From Lewinellaceae bacterium (GTDB lineage Bacteria > Bacteroidota > Bacteroidia > Chitinophagales > Saprospiraceae), in the NCBI GenBank assembly GCA_016708875.1, contig JADJFA010000010.1, positions 62,001 through 126,000 on the forward strand: 64,000 nucleotides of DNA, written 5' to 3'. The position numbers and the translations under genes are program-made. Shown one piece after another: positions 20,980-30,318 of this stretch (positions are counted from its first letter, which is position 1; each line of letters begins with the position of its first letter). The notes beneath the pieces were generated by a model. That model made no database searches and had not been told where the DNA came from. It was given only the letters and a program-made list of their open reading frames with translations.

Positions 20980-23393
20980 TCAAAACGCCATGATAAACTC
21001 GGTCAGGTTCGCCTCCTCAGAAAGACCGAGTTTTTTGCGCAATCGGTAGCGTTTGTTTTCAATCCCCCGGATGGAGATGTTGAGGAGCGGGGCAATTTCT
21101 TTGGAGGAGAGGTTCATCTTCAAATAGCCCGCCAAGCGGAGATCGCCCGGGGTGAGGTCGGGGAAATCGTGCATGAGTCGTTTGAAAAAATCGTCGTGTA
21201 CCCGGTTGAACGACTCCTCGAAAATTTCCCAGTCGTGGTCGCTTTCCAAATGGGAATCTACTGGACACTGGCCTCTTCGCCTCCTGCCTCGCTCCGCACC
21301 CGCATTGTATAGCGACCAGGTGGCAGGCTAGTGAATTCCTTTTCCGATAAAAACGCCCACGGCGACCAAGCCTTTGAAAATCCCTCCAAAAACCAGGAAA
21401 ACCGAACGGGATGCTCGAAAAACGGTTGGGCAAATTGAAATTCCAAGCTGTTGTTCCGGTAAGCAAACGATAGTCGCCCAACAGGCAAAAACGAGTGATT
21501 TTCAGTCGTTTTTATGAGCCTTATTATGGTCGCCGGCGGCAACTTTTGGCCAGAATGAAACGCGGACGAATCTATATTAAGGAGTGCAAAACCATTCTCC
21601 AGACAGAAAAGATATTCACCGCCCGGCAATGTTTCCACGTTCTCAAAGGTAGGTACGAGCGAGAGCGGAATTTTCATTGAATATCCATCACGTGTGTACA
21701 ACACAAGACCACCGCTGTCAATGGCAAATTGCTCCCCCGACCTACCGGGAAGCCATTTTCTGGCGGTCATAGGTTCAAATCTTGCACGGCCCGCTTCGTT
21801 TCGGAGTACCACAGCGTTTGGCAAAGCATTGACCACAAGCTTTAGGGATTGGCTATCGGACAAAACACTCAAACCAAGTTGAAAATCGGTGGGCAAACCA
21901 TCGTCGCGAGTGAATGTTGTGAACTCCCGCACTTGCGAAAGTTCATCGTTCAAACGAAGCCGGAAAAGACCTTTGTTGGGGTGAGCGCCCAAAGATTGCC
22001 CAGTTCATCGAAGACTATTTTTCAATGGTTCGCCAAACCCTCCGACCCGACCAGCAAAAGCCCAGGTTCCAGCCTTTTGCTTTTCATACAAAACTAGGCC
22101 CGTATAAGTTGCCTGCAAAAGTGTGTTGGGCCGACCCGGCACCCTCACGGTACACCAGCCACCTGTCACCTCGGAAATTCGTCGCACTCCATTGCCTTCC
22201 ACGATGAAAGTCCCACTGTTGTGTCCACAAATCAATTGATTTTCAAAGACTTTCAGCTGCCATACCTGGCCTTGAGAGCCTTCCACCAAAGTAAACGGGG
22301 CCGGAATAAGCGAGGAGGGATACCTGGCTTTGAAAACGCCCTGATTGGTGCCAATGTAAAGAGAACCCTGGTGCACCGCAGCGGTGTAAACCGTTCCGAT
22401 TTTACCAGTTTGGTCAGTAAAAAAAGTGAGCGGCGAGCGAAGTGCAGCAAAATCAATACCCCGATCAAGGCCAATCCAAAGGTTGCCGTCTCGATCTTCC
22501 AGTAGCGCCAGCACCGTGTTGTTTTGGAGTCCGTTTTCGCGGTGCAGATGACTGCGCAACTGACCAGAAGGGTGCAGGATGTACACCCCATCAAGGATGG
22601 TGCCGATGGCCCAACCGCCGTCTCGAAGCGCTACCGCTTTGTTGAGTTGGTTTTTGCGGAAATCGTTATTCAGCGGCTCCCCCCAAGGTTTGCAAAGGCC
22701 GTCTTGAAGTTCGAAAATGCCGTCGTTTGAGGTGCCTGCCCAAATCCCGCCCTTGCCATTGGACACCAGAAATTGCACAATTTTGTCCTTCAAAACTTCT
22801 GACCCCGGCAATGCTCGAAAAGTGTTGTCAGGCAGCAATTCGTACAAACCTCTATCTATGACGGGCAACACCACCTGACCGTTTACGGCCTGGGCAAACA
22901 TGATGGCATTGGGTGGTTTTATTGGAACAATCTTTTGATAATCAAACTTGTAGATGGTGGAGAAGGATTGAAAAAGCACATACTCCGGCAGTACAAGGAT
23001 ATACCAAATCTCTTCCTTTCCCACCTGTCCTTCTCCCAATTGGGCGCTCAACGAAGTATAGTTCAGCCGCCCTGAAGCATCTTTGGCCCAGTAGCCGAAT
23101 TCAGCGAAACCGCCACAAAAGATCTCGCCCCCACGACCAATTGCAACAGTTCGCACCGCTTGTTTCTCAGGCAATGCGAAATGCCGCCAGCGTGTGCCGT
23201 CAAATTCCAGGAGCGCACCATTATTGCCCGTATAAATCCAGCCTTCGGACGATTGTGCGAGCGACCAATTCTGGTTTTGTGCTTCATAATCGCTCGGCTG
23301 GAAATTGCGCAAATGCGGGGCAGGCTGTGCCCATGCTTCCATGGAAAGCAGGCAATACCAACCGATAAGAATATGTTTAACGTGAATCTGCAC
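20980..23393 (-). CDS. Sensor/LuxR-type regulator with beta-propeller repeats and Y_Y_Y domain, frame-broken and internally deleted
   Basis: The N-terminus has a signal peptide (ending AWAQ) followed by propeller repeats (IWAGTSNDGIFEL, NLWIGLDRGIDF, SLYIGTNQGVF) to about residue 460. A Y_Y_Y-type beta-sandwich follows (about 21258-21480, LPPGRYTMRVRSEAG), then a C-terminal LuxR-type helix-turn-helix (20980-21249: LTPGDLRLAGYLKMNLSSKEIAPLLNIS...KKLGL). In Bacteroidota such proteins sense sugars in the periplasm and bind DNA inside the cell, so a membrane helix and coiled coil should join the two parts. Here only about ten residues separate them. The frame also shifts near 22015 (A5) and 21987 (C4). 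It lies at the upstream end of the polysaccharide locus and probably activates it. Confidence 0.8.
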
Positions 23394-23403
23394 CGGGTAA
23401 AAC

Positions 23404-23495
23404 GGGAGTGTTCAGAAAAGTGTGGCACACCTAAAATTCGAGTGTTGATAATCAATGTGGTTGTCGAGGTGTGCCACACTTTCTTGAACACTCCC
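23404..23495. repeat. 29-bp inverted repeat (GTGTGGCACACCT family)
   Basis: The arms 23404-23432 and 23467-23495 match over 29 bp with two mismatches. It fills the gap between the ACP phosphodiesterase stop and the regulator start, so it can act as a terminator. A shorter relative (GTGGCACACC/GGTGTGCCAC followed by ACTTTTTTGAACAC) lies at 43236-43278. Confidence 0.75.
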
Positions 23496-23502
23496 GGCAA
23501 AA

Positions 23503-24090
23503 CTACCTGTTTTGCTGTAAGGTAAGTTGTGCATGGCTTACCAAATCCGGGAAAAAGCCATTGAAATCTTCCGAAAATCCGTCTATTGCCTGAAAAAATG
23601 CATCGGCAATGGCTTGTGGATCAAATTGGCCGGTAATCCGTTGGCTAAACCGGTGCAGCACCCACTCCAGTCCCTCGCGTTGGGTATAGCCATGGAGGAA
23701 TTGCCCGGCGATCATTTTGGGAAGTCGTTCTTGCAGGATGAGGGGCATTTCGGCTGCTCTGTTTTCGAGCTGGGCGTAGGTTTTTATAGCAAATGATTGA
23801 AACGGTTCTGTAGCGTATTTGTCCCAATAAATGGCAAGCAAGTGATCGTACAAAATGTCCACAAATGGCCGTGAATACCGCCCGGCATAAGGCCGGATGC
23901 GGGCCACGCTGATGTCGGCAAGCGGGTGGTTGTCGGTAAAAGAATCAATGGCACGGTGGAGCAGGATGCCGCGTTGCACAGGCTTTGGGTAGTTTTCCCA
24001 ATCATGGCCTTTTACAAAATCACCGATAAAATTGCCGAGCAGGAGGTCTTCATCGCCGAAGGAGAGGAAGCAGTGGGCGAGGTGGTTCAT
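23503..24090 (-). CDS. ACP phosphodiesterase family protein (DUF479)
   Basis: 195 residues, matching family length. The start MNHLAHCFLSF, then LLLGNFIGDFVKG, LLHRAIDSFTDNHP and FVDILYDHLLAIYW are the conserved pattern of AcpH-type acyl-carrier-protein phosphodiesterases, an HD-like metal-dependent fold in the cytoplasm that removes the 4'-phosphopantetheine arm from holo-ACP. In Bacteroidota many members are uncharacterised, so the activity is a family-level assignment. It is a single gene in the same direction as the regulator downstream, separated from it by the 23404-23495 palindrome. Confidence 0.88.
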   Translation of the reverse strand: MNHLAHCFLSFGDEDLLLGNFIGDFVKGHDWENYPKPVQRGILLHRAIDSFTDNHPLADISVARIRPYAGRYSRPFVDILYDHLLAIYWDKYATEPFQSFAIKTYAQLENRAAEMPLILQERLPKMIAGQFLHGYTQREGLEWVLHRFSQRITGQFDPQAIADAFFQAIDGFSEDFNGFFPDLVSHAQLTLQQNR

Positions 24091-24091
24091 C

Positions 24092-24164
24092 GAATTGGTG
24101 GATTGGGGGATTAGGAGATTGGGGGATTAGGATGTTTACCCGCCGAAGCTTCAGCGAAGGAGGG
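24092..24164. repeat. GATTGGGG run plus REP-like palindrome
   Basis: GATTGGGGGATTAGGA-like units (24095-24132) precede ACCCGCCGAAGCTTCAGCGA (24138-24157), the reversed form of the palindrome at 13883. The palindrome supplies the last codons and the stop of the Uma2 gene that ends at 24151, replacing the C-terminus seen in its paralogs. Confidence 0.7.
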
Positions 24165-24747
24165 GGGGATTGAAATTGATTCCTTCGTATACATCATTCA
24201 GATTTAGTTCTACGCCTAGGGCAGGTACGGGAAATTTCTCGTCAGACATTAAGTATGTGTCGGCTTCCCATTCGCCTTCAACGGTTTTGTAGCGAACTTC
24301 TACCCATGCCTTTTCAGAATCTACGAGAATGTAGTTTTGAAGGGATTCTATGTTTTTGTAACGGATAAATTTGTCTGCGGAATCATCAATGCGCGAGGTT
24401 TTGGAGATGACTTCGAAGATTACACAGGGGTGCTTAATAAAGTAAGCATCGTTGCCGGTCAAATCAATCGGATCGTTGGTAACGACAATATCAGGATATA
24501 CATAGTCCTTCCCATGGGCAATTTGAACCTTCACATTTTCTTTAAAAATATCAAAAGCGCCCTTTTTCAATAAAAGGCGAAGCATAATTGCGAGATTAAG
24601 GCATATTGTGTTGTGAAATCGTGTGGTTCCAGGCATTGGTATCAATTGGTTATCAATGAATTCGTGACGAACCTCAGAGCGTTCCTCAAAGTCTATGTAC
24701 TCCTCCACCGTCATGGGGCGTGTATCAGTCACCGTGTATTCTTTCAT
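24151..24747 (-). CDS. Uma2 family (DUF820) putative nuclease
   Basis: 198 residues from ATG at 24747 (MKEYTVTD). It has the Uma2 pattern: MTVEEYIDFEERSEVRHEFIDN, YVYPDIVVTNDP, PCVIFEVISKTSRIDDSADKFIRYKNIESLQNYILVD. The presumed catalytic residues are as in the 12663 paralog. The last residues (NFNPPLLR) and the stop come from the REP-like repeat at 24138-24164, so the natural end was probably altered by repeat insertion. It is arranged head-to-tail with a near-identical neighbour; the first 100 bp of the two genes are almost the same, which indicates recent duplication. Confidence 0.87.
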   Translation of the reverse strand: MKEYTVTDTRPMTVEEYIDFEERSEVRHEFIDNQLIPMPGTTRFHNTICLNLAIMLRLLLKKGAFDIFKENVKVQIAHGKDYVYPDIVVTNDPIDLTGNDAYFIKHPCVIFEVISKTSRIDDSADKFIRYKNIESLQNYILVDSEKAWVEVRYKTVEGEWEADTYLMSDEKFPVPALGVELNLNDVYEGINFNPPLLR

Positions 24748-24764
24748 GGGTTTAAATTTTAGCA

Positions 24765-25333
24765 TTACTGGAAACTAACACCATCGTAAATATCCGAAAA
24801 ATTTAATGTTACCCCCAAAACTGGAATTGGAAAACTTTCATCAGACATTTGGTAAGTGTTGGCCTCCCACTCGCCTTGCGGGGATTTAGAACGAACTTCT
24901 ACCCATGCCTTTTCTGAATCCACTAAGATGTAGTTTTGCAAGGATTCAATGTTTTTGTATCGGATGAACTTATCAACGGAATCTTCGATGCGGGAGGTTT
25001 TGGAGATAACTTCAAAAATGACCGAGGGGTATTGTTTGACGTATTTGTCTGTTTGATCACGTGGATCAGGTGCAATCATCACGTCGGGGTAGGTGTAGTC
25101 TTTTTGGATGCAATTTGCACCTTCACACTTTCTGTGTAAACACGCAAGTTTTTAATGATCTGCTTCAGAGCATTTTTAATATTGAAACAGATTTCATTGT
25201 GATCGTCGGTCGTTCCAGGCAATGGTATCAATTGGTTATCAATGAATTCGTGACGAATCTCAGAGCGTTCTTCAAAGTCTATGTACTCCTCCACCGTCAT
25301 GGGGCGTGTATCAGTCACCGTGTATTCTTTCAT
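24765..25333 (-). CDS. Uma2 family (DUF820) putative nuclease, one frameshift
   Basis: About 189 residues from ATG at 25333. N-terminal frame: MKEYTVTD, EYIDFEERSEIRHEFIDN, to VQIASKK. The frame then changes near 25106 at an A5 run; one extra A restores SKKDYTYPDVMIAPDP and the remainder ending YDGVSFQ. This is a tandem copy of the gene at 24151-24747. The break is homopolymeric and so probably an error rather than decay. Confidence 0.85.
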
Positions 25334-25458
25334 GGGCTTAAATTTTTGCTCGACAAAAATAAGCAAACGCATTGGACTCCCCCAAAGTTTTGAACTTTGT
25401 GCCGCGACTACTTGAATTGCTTGCAAACAATAGTCATCCGAATTTTAAGCCAATTGGG

Positions 25459-25604
25459 TCTGATTGATGAGTGATGAATACATGATTGTTGATTTTTGAT
25501 GGAATGGTGGATTGATAATGGCCGATGTGCCGCCATCGTCAATAATTAGATCATCCATTTCCATCAACAATCAACAATCATGTATTCATCACTCATCAAT
25601 CAGA
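25459..25604. mobile_element. MITE-like hairpin with 46-bp inverted repeats
   Basis: The left arm 25459-25504 and right arm 25559-25604 are complementary over 46 bp with a single mismatch, enclosing a 54-bp centre with no gene. The arm core (GATTGATGAGTGATGAATAC...) aligns without gaps over 41 bp with the 45-bp unit that flanks the four-helix-bundle gene at 49440-50337. It has the form of a non-autonomous palindromic element; transposition is not shown. Confidence 0.7.
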
Positions 25605-25665
25605 AAATGCTCATAATTCTGCTCCTGGTTAATATCCGATCTGCAAAAGCCGCAATCTACCCACC

Positions 25666-27688
25666 ATGTCCGACACCACAACACCCACACCCAAACTCCT
25701 CTGGCAGCCTCCCCAGTCTCTTGAGCGATTGCAATCTCGCCCGCTACAACCAATGGCTGGCGCAAGAAAAAACCTGCATTTCAACGACTATCCTTCCCTC
25801 TGGAAATGGAGCACCGACCACATCGCCGACTTTTGGGAAAGTCTCTGGGAATATTTCAAAATAGCGCATCACGCACCCTACAACCAAGTTCTTTCAGGCA
25901 AGCAAATGCCTGATTATAAATGGTTTGAAGGCGCAACGCTCAACTACGCCGAGCATATTTTTCGACAAAAAACGGACGCTCGGCCCGCCATTATTTTTCA
26001 AAGTGAACGCCATCCACTGACCGAAATGAGTTGGGCGGAACTCGAACGTCAGACTGCCTCCTCGCGCATTTTTCCGCGAAAGCGGCGTCGAGGCGGGGGA
26101 TCGTGTGGCGGCTTTTTTGCCCAATTCGCCCCATGCCGTGGTGTCAGTGCTGGCCACTATGTCGGTCGGGGCTGTGTGGTCGAGTTGCTCGCCCGATTTT
26201 GGCGCGGCGAGTGTGACCGACCGTTTTGCCCAAATTCAGCCCAAGATTTTCATCGCCGTGGATGGCTATGCTTATGGCGGCAAAGCATTTGATAAACGCG
26301 ATACCGTGCGCGAGATTTGCCAGCTTTTGCCCAGCGTCGAAAAGGTGATTTTCATTCCATTCCTCGATGAAAACGCAACGCTTCAAGTTGATAAAGAAAT
26401 GGTTATGTGGGATCAAGTGATCCTGGCACGACCCGGAAGTTCATCGTTTTTACCCGAAGTAGCCAATGCGGAGTTGGGCATCGTTCATCGTTCATCGTTC
26501 TCCGATCCCCTCTGGATTCTCTACTCCTCCGGCACCACAGGCATCCCGAAGGCCATTGTCCACTCGCATGGCGGCAACTTGCTGGAACACCTGAAATACC
26601 TGCATTTCCACAATGATATTCGCCCTGGCGAGCGGTTTTTCTGGTTCTCGACCACAGGATGGATGATGTGGAATTTCACTGTGGGGGCCCTGCTCGCGGG
26701 TGCGACCATTGTGTTGTACGACGGCAGTCCCGGCTTCCCAAACATGAACGTGCTCTGGGAATTGGCTGAAAAAACCAAGATCACGCACTTTGGTACCAGC
26801 GCGCCCTTTTTGGTCGCTTGCATGAAAGCGGGCATTTCGCCAAAGGCGGATTTTGACCTGAGCAACTTGCGCAGCATTGGCTCCACCGGCTCTCCACTGC
26901 CCCCCGAAGCCTTTGGCTGGGTGTACGAAAATATCAAGCCAGACGTATGGCTTTCGAGTATGGCAGGTGGAACAGATGTTTGCACGGCCTGGGTTGGCGG
27001 TAATCCTCAACTGCCTGTTTATCAAGGAGAAATCCAGTGCCGCTGCCTCGGTTGTGCCATGGAAAGTTGGGACGAAGAAGGACATCCAGTGCCCCCGGGC
27101 GAAGTAGGCGAAATGGTGGTGACCAAGCCCATGCCCTCTATGCCCGTCTTCTTCTGGGGCGACGCAGATGGCGCAAAATACCGGGCTTCGTACTTCGAGC
27201 ATTATCCTGGTGTGTGGCGACACGGCGATTGGATACAAATCACAGAACGCGGCAGCCTTGTCATTCTGGGCCGCTCCGATGCTACGCTCAATCGGCAAGG
27301 CGTGCGCATCGGCACCGCAGAAATATACCGCGCACTGGATCAGATTCCGGAGCTCCGCGACACGTTGATTATCAACCTCGAACGACCCGATGGTTCAGAT
27401 TTGATGCCACTTTTCGTGGCGCTTAATCCGGGTCAAATACTCACAGACGCATTGAAGACCACGATTAAAACAGCCCTTCGCACGGCTTATAGCCCACGCC
27501 ATGTCCCGGATGATATTTTGGAAATACCCGAGGTGCCGTATACCATTTCAGGCAAAAAAATGGAAACCCCGGTGAAGAAGGTTTTGCAGCGAAAACCTTT
27601 GGATAAAGCGTTTAACCGCGACTCAATGCGAAACCCGGAGGCAATGGAGTATTTTATCAAATTGGCAGAGCAAAATGAGTTTAATTAA
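25666..27688 (+). CDS. aacS: Acetoacetyl-CoA synthetase, several frameshifts
   Basis: About 674 residues in restored frame, normal for AacS. The N-terminus has LWQPPQ and the family start region with YPSLWKWSTDHIADFWESLWEY. The AMP-binding core is ILYSSGTTGIPKAIVHSHGG, followed by STTGWMMWNF, the SGGTD-like MAGGTDVCT and HGDWIQITERGSLVILGRSDATLNRQGVRIGTAEIYR. The C-terminal catalytic Lys is in YTISGKKMETPVKK. It activates acetoacetate to acetoacetyl-CoA in the cytosol, linking ketone-body and PHB turnover with lipid synthesis. Frame changes occur near 25725 and 25775 (compensating), and near 26058 and 26068 (C and T runs; restored reading SLAHFFRESGVEAGDRV). Confidence 0.92.
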
Positions 27689-27754
27689 CCGCAGAGGCGC
27701 AAAGGCGCGGAGCGTATGTAAAACCAGCCCTTTGCGTCTCTGTGCCTATGCGGT
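27687..27754. terminator. Imperfect palindrome after aacS
   Basis: AACCGCAGAGGCGCAAAGG overlaps the aacS stop and is mirrored by CCTTTGCGTCTCTGTGCC...GCGGTT at 27729-27754. It is a long imperfect stem at a gene end, of the 'CGCAGAGGCGCAAAGG' kind widespread in Bacteroidota (from memory). Termination is inferred. Confidence 0.55.
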
Positions 27755-27768
27755 TTATTTTGTCCTAC

Positions 27769-27813
27769 GTGACAAATATCACAGTATAGCACTTTAGGCC
27801 AGCCCCAACTTTG
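27769..27813 (+). promoter_or_regulatory. Crp/Fnr-type operator and promoter for the TauE/SafE gene
   Basis: Operator GTGACAAATATCAC at 27769-27782, with the -7 element AACTTTG ending at 27813. The distance from operator centre to TTTG is 36 bp. The start codon is at 27860. Site 1 of 7. Confidence 0.7.
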
Positions 27814-27859
27814 CAGGGTCAATTTGACAAGGCAAACCTTTTATTTATCCAGTAACTTC

Positions 27860-28687
27860 ATGGAAATCATAGGCTATTTTGCATCGGCGCTTATCGGCGT
27901 ATCTCTCGGGCTTATAGGTGGCGGTGGCAGTATCCTGACAGTACCTGTGTTGGTGTACCTTTTTGGGGTTGATCCGGTGCTGGCTACGGCGTATTCCCTT
28001 TTTATTGTTGGTTCTACCAGCCTCGTGGGGTCATTTCCCAAATACAGGGACGGGATGGTGAATCTTAAAACTGCCGTCATTTTTGGCGTTCCGGCCATAT
28101 TAGCGGTGTATGCTACAAGGGCCTTTTTGGTGCCAATGATTCCTGACCCTGTGTTTAGCCTTGGCAGTTTCATAGTCTCCAAGGCTATGTTTATGATGGG
28201 CATCTTCGCCATATTAATGGTATTTGCCTCGTATTCCATGATACGAGACAGGAAAAACGGATCCAAGGAAAAGGAACCGGAAGGCCCTCAAAAATTCAAT
28301 TACCCCATGATTTTGATGGAAGGTGCGGTAGTTGGAATACTTACCGGTCTGGTCGGCGCAGGGGGCGGGTTTTTGATCATTCCAGCACTGGTTTTGTTCA
28401 GCAAACTTCCAATGAAACAAGCCGTGGGTACTTCACTGCTCATTATTGCAGCCAAATCACTCATAGGTTTCACAGGCGACCTGTCTCACTACGAAATGGA
28501 TTGGACACTCCTCGGAACCGTCACAGCATTGGCCATCGTCGGGATATTTATCGGCAACCAGCTGAGCCGCAAAGTGGATGGCGACAAACTCAAAAAGGCA
28601 TTCGGCTGGTTTGTGCTCGTCATGGGCATCTATATCCTGATTAAAGAATTGTACCTCAATCCTGCTGCTGCTGCGCTTGGGCATTAA
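27860..28687 (+). CDS. TauE/SafE (TSUP) family sulfite/sulfur-compound exporter
   Basis: 275 residues from ATG at 27860. A longer frame upstream would run through the promoter, so the internal ATG is preferred. About eight membrane segments in two halves, each opening with the family glycine motif: GVSLGLIGGGGSILTVPVLVY (residues about 13-33) and GILTGLVGAGGGFLIIPALV (about 160-180). TSUP proteins move sulfite, thiosulfate, sulfoacetate and related anions across the inner membrane. An upstream Crp/Fnr-type operator and the persulfide-dioxygenase-like genes next door suggest export of sulfite or thiosulfate made during persulfide oxidation. The frame is intact. Confidence 0.9.
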   Translation: MEIIGYFASALIGVSLGLIGGGGSILTVPVLVYLFGVDPVLATAYSLFIVGSTSLVGSFPKYRDGMVNLKTAVIFGVPAILAVYATRAFLVPMIPDPVFSLGSFIVSKAMFMMGIFAILMVFASYSMIRDRKNGSKEKEPEGPQKFNYPMILMEGAVVGILTGLVGAGGGFLIIPALVLFSKLPMKQAVGTSLLIIAAKSLIGFTGDLSHYEMDWTLLGTVTALAIVGIFIGNQLSRKVDGDKLKKAFGWFVLVMGIYILIKELYLNPAAAALGH

Positions 28688-28708
28688 AAAATTCAAAAAA
28701 AAGGCCTG

Positions 28709-28755
28709 CCGTGACTCAAGTCACGGTCCTCCGCCTTCTGATGCCCCCACCTTTG
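28709..28755 (+). promoter_or_regulatory. Crp/Fnr-type operator and promoter for the first MBL-rhodanese gene
   Basis: Perfect palindrome CCGTGACTCAAGTCACGG at 28709-28726. The -7 element ACCTTTG is at 28749-28755. Spacing is 36 bp from the operator centre to TTTG. The start codon is 49 bp further on. Site 2 of 7. Confidence 0.8.
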
Positions 28756-28803
28756 TGTCATCAAATTAGCAACAAGGGTTTAAAAAATAAAATCACAGAC
28801 ATC

Positions 28804-30213
28804 ATGTTTTTCCAACACGTTTATGACAAGTCCCTGGCACAGGCCAGTTATTTCATTGGTTGCCCAAAGGCGGGCGTCGCCATGGTTATTGACCCGAAAA
28901 GGGACGTGGATACTTACCTTGAAATCGCCAAACAAAACAACATGACCATCACGCATGTTGCCGAAACACACATCCATGCCGACTTCCTTTCCGGCGCGCG
29001 CGAATTGGCTGCATTGACCGGCGCAAAAATGTACCTCTCCGACGAGGGCGGCCCGGATTGGCAATATCAATTCCCGCACGAAGGAGTAAAAGATGGGGAC
29101 GTCATCAAAGTAGGCAACCTCACGTTTGAGGTAATCCACACGCCTGGCCACACACCCGAAAGTATCAGTTTTCTGCTCACCGACCATCCTGCTTCCAGCA
29201 AGCCTGTGATGATGTTTACGGGCGACTTTGTGTTTGTCGGCGATATCGGTCGCCCTGACTTGCTGGAAAAAGCAGCCGGACTCAAAGGCACCCAGGACCT
29301 GGGCGCAAAGCAGATGTACCAATCCATCAAAAAATTCGCCGATCTGCCTGATTACATTCAGGTTTGGCCCGGCCACGGCGCAGGCTCTGCTTGTGGAAAA
29401 GCGCTGGGCGCAGTCCCAAGTTCTACGGTTGGTTATGAAAAGATCAGAAACTGGGCACTTCAATACCCGACCAACGAACCGGGCTTTGTACAGTATCTCC
29501 TGGCCGACCAACCGGAGCCACCCAAGTACTTCGCGATGATGAAAAAACTCAACAAGGTGGATCGCCCCTTGCTGACTGAAGTGCCAAAACAGAAAAAATT
29601 GAGCACAGACGAGTTGATCGCCAATCTCGGCAAGGGCGTAAAACTCATTGACGCTCGTAATAAAGTTGACTTTGCCGCAGGCTTCATTCCCGGCAGCATC
29701 AACATTCAGGGCAACAATTCCTTCGCTACCTGGGCAGGCTGGTTTTTGGAATACAACGAACCGTTTATGCTCGTAGCCAGCGAAGCGCAAATAGAAGACC
29801 TGACGCGCAAACTGATGCGCATTGGCCTGGACAATGTGCTTGGTTATGTGGACAATGTGAACGATTGGGCCGAAAAAACTTGGCAAAAACTCGATACCGC
29901 GAAAGTCATTTCAATAGACGAATTCAAAGGAACCAAGCAGGAAAACAACTTGCAAGTAGTGGATTTGCGCGGTGCTTCTGAATACAATACAGCACACATC
30001 AGCGGTGCTGAAAACGTGTTCGTCGGAACGCTCGAGAAAAACCTGGATAAGATCAGCAAAAACCGTCGCGTGGTCATTCTTTGTCAGGGCGGCGATCGTG
30101 CGGCCATTGGGTACTCCATTTTGGCGAAACACGGATTCAACAACGTGCTCAATTATTCCGCTGGCATGAATGAATGGGTGAACACAGGCAATGCCATTGT
30201 TTCTGAAAATTGA
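28804..30213 (+). CDS. Metallo-beta-lactamase-fold persulfide dioxygenase-like protein fused to two rhodanese domains (CstB/BLH type)
   Basis: 469 residues from ATG at 28804; the longer upstream frame crosses the operator and promoter. MBL domain (1-250): metal ligands in THIHADF (His56, His58, Asp60), HTPGH (His112, His116), the GDFVFVGDIGRPD loop and PGHGAGSACG. The first rhodanese domain (about 268-360) has no catalytic Cys at the expected loop (LVASEAQIEDL). The second (about 370-469) has Cys427 in VILCQGGDRA. The family oxidises protein or low-molecular-weight persulfides to sulfite or thiosulfate in the cytosol (CstB, ETHE1-rhodanese fusions). It has its own operator and is followed by a paralog with a separate operator. 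Confidence 0.92.
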   Translation: MFFQHVYDKSLAQASYFIGCPKAGVAMVIDPKRDVDTYLEIAKQNNMTITHVAETHIHADFLSGARELAALTGAKMYLSDEGGPDWQYQFPHEGVKDGDVIKVGNLTFEVIHTPGHTPESISFLLTDHPASSKPVMMFTGDFVFVGDIGRPDLLEKAAGLKGTQDLGAKQMYQSIKKFADLPDYIQVWPGHGAGSACGKALGAVPSSTVGYEKIRNWALQYPTNEPGFVQYLLADQPEPPKYFAMMKKLNKVDRPLLTEVPKQKKLSTDELIANLGKGVKLIDARNKVDFAAGFIPGSINIQGNNSFATWAGWFLEYNEPFMLVASEAQIEDLTRKLMRIGLDNVLGYVDNVNDWAEKTWQKLDTAKVISIDEFKGTKQENNLQVVDLRGASEYNTAHISGAENVFVGTLEKNLDKISKNRRVVILCQGGDRAAIGYSILAKHGFNNVLNYSAGMNEWVNTGNAIVSEN

Positions 30214-30229
30214 TCAAAAATAGTGCTTG

Positions 30230-30276
30230 CCGTGACTTTCGTCACGGAGGCCTGCTGTTGCCCCACTTTACCTTTG
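30230..30276 (+). promoter_or_regulatory. Crp/Fnr-type operator and promoter for the second MBL-rhodanese gene
   Basis: Perfect palindrome CCGTGACTTTCGTCACGG at 30230-30247. The -7 element TACCTTTG (exact TAnnTTTG) is at 30269-30276. Spacing is 36 bp. The start codon is at 30319. Site 3 of 7. Confidence 0.82.
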
Positions 30277-30318
30277 TAACATCAAATCAAATCCATCCAC
30301 GTTCAAAATTTTTCAGAC

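Noticed and set aside
24765..25426. Two separate short genes instead of one Uma2 gene
   Set aside because: The two frames together reproduce the full Uma2 pattern without gap, and a single A in an A5 run joins them.
28711..28803. N-terminal extension of the first MBL-rhodanese protein
   Set aside because: The upstream in-frame codons run through the operator and -7 element. The ATG at 28804 gives the usual family start.
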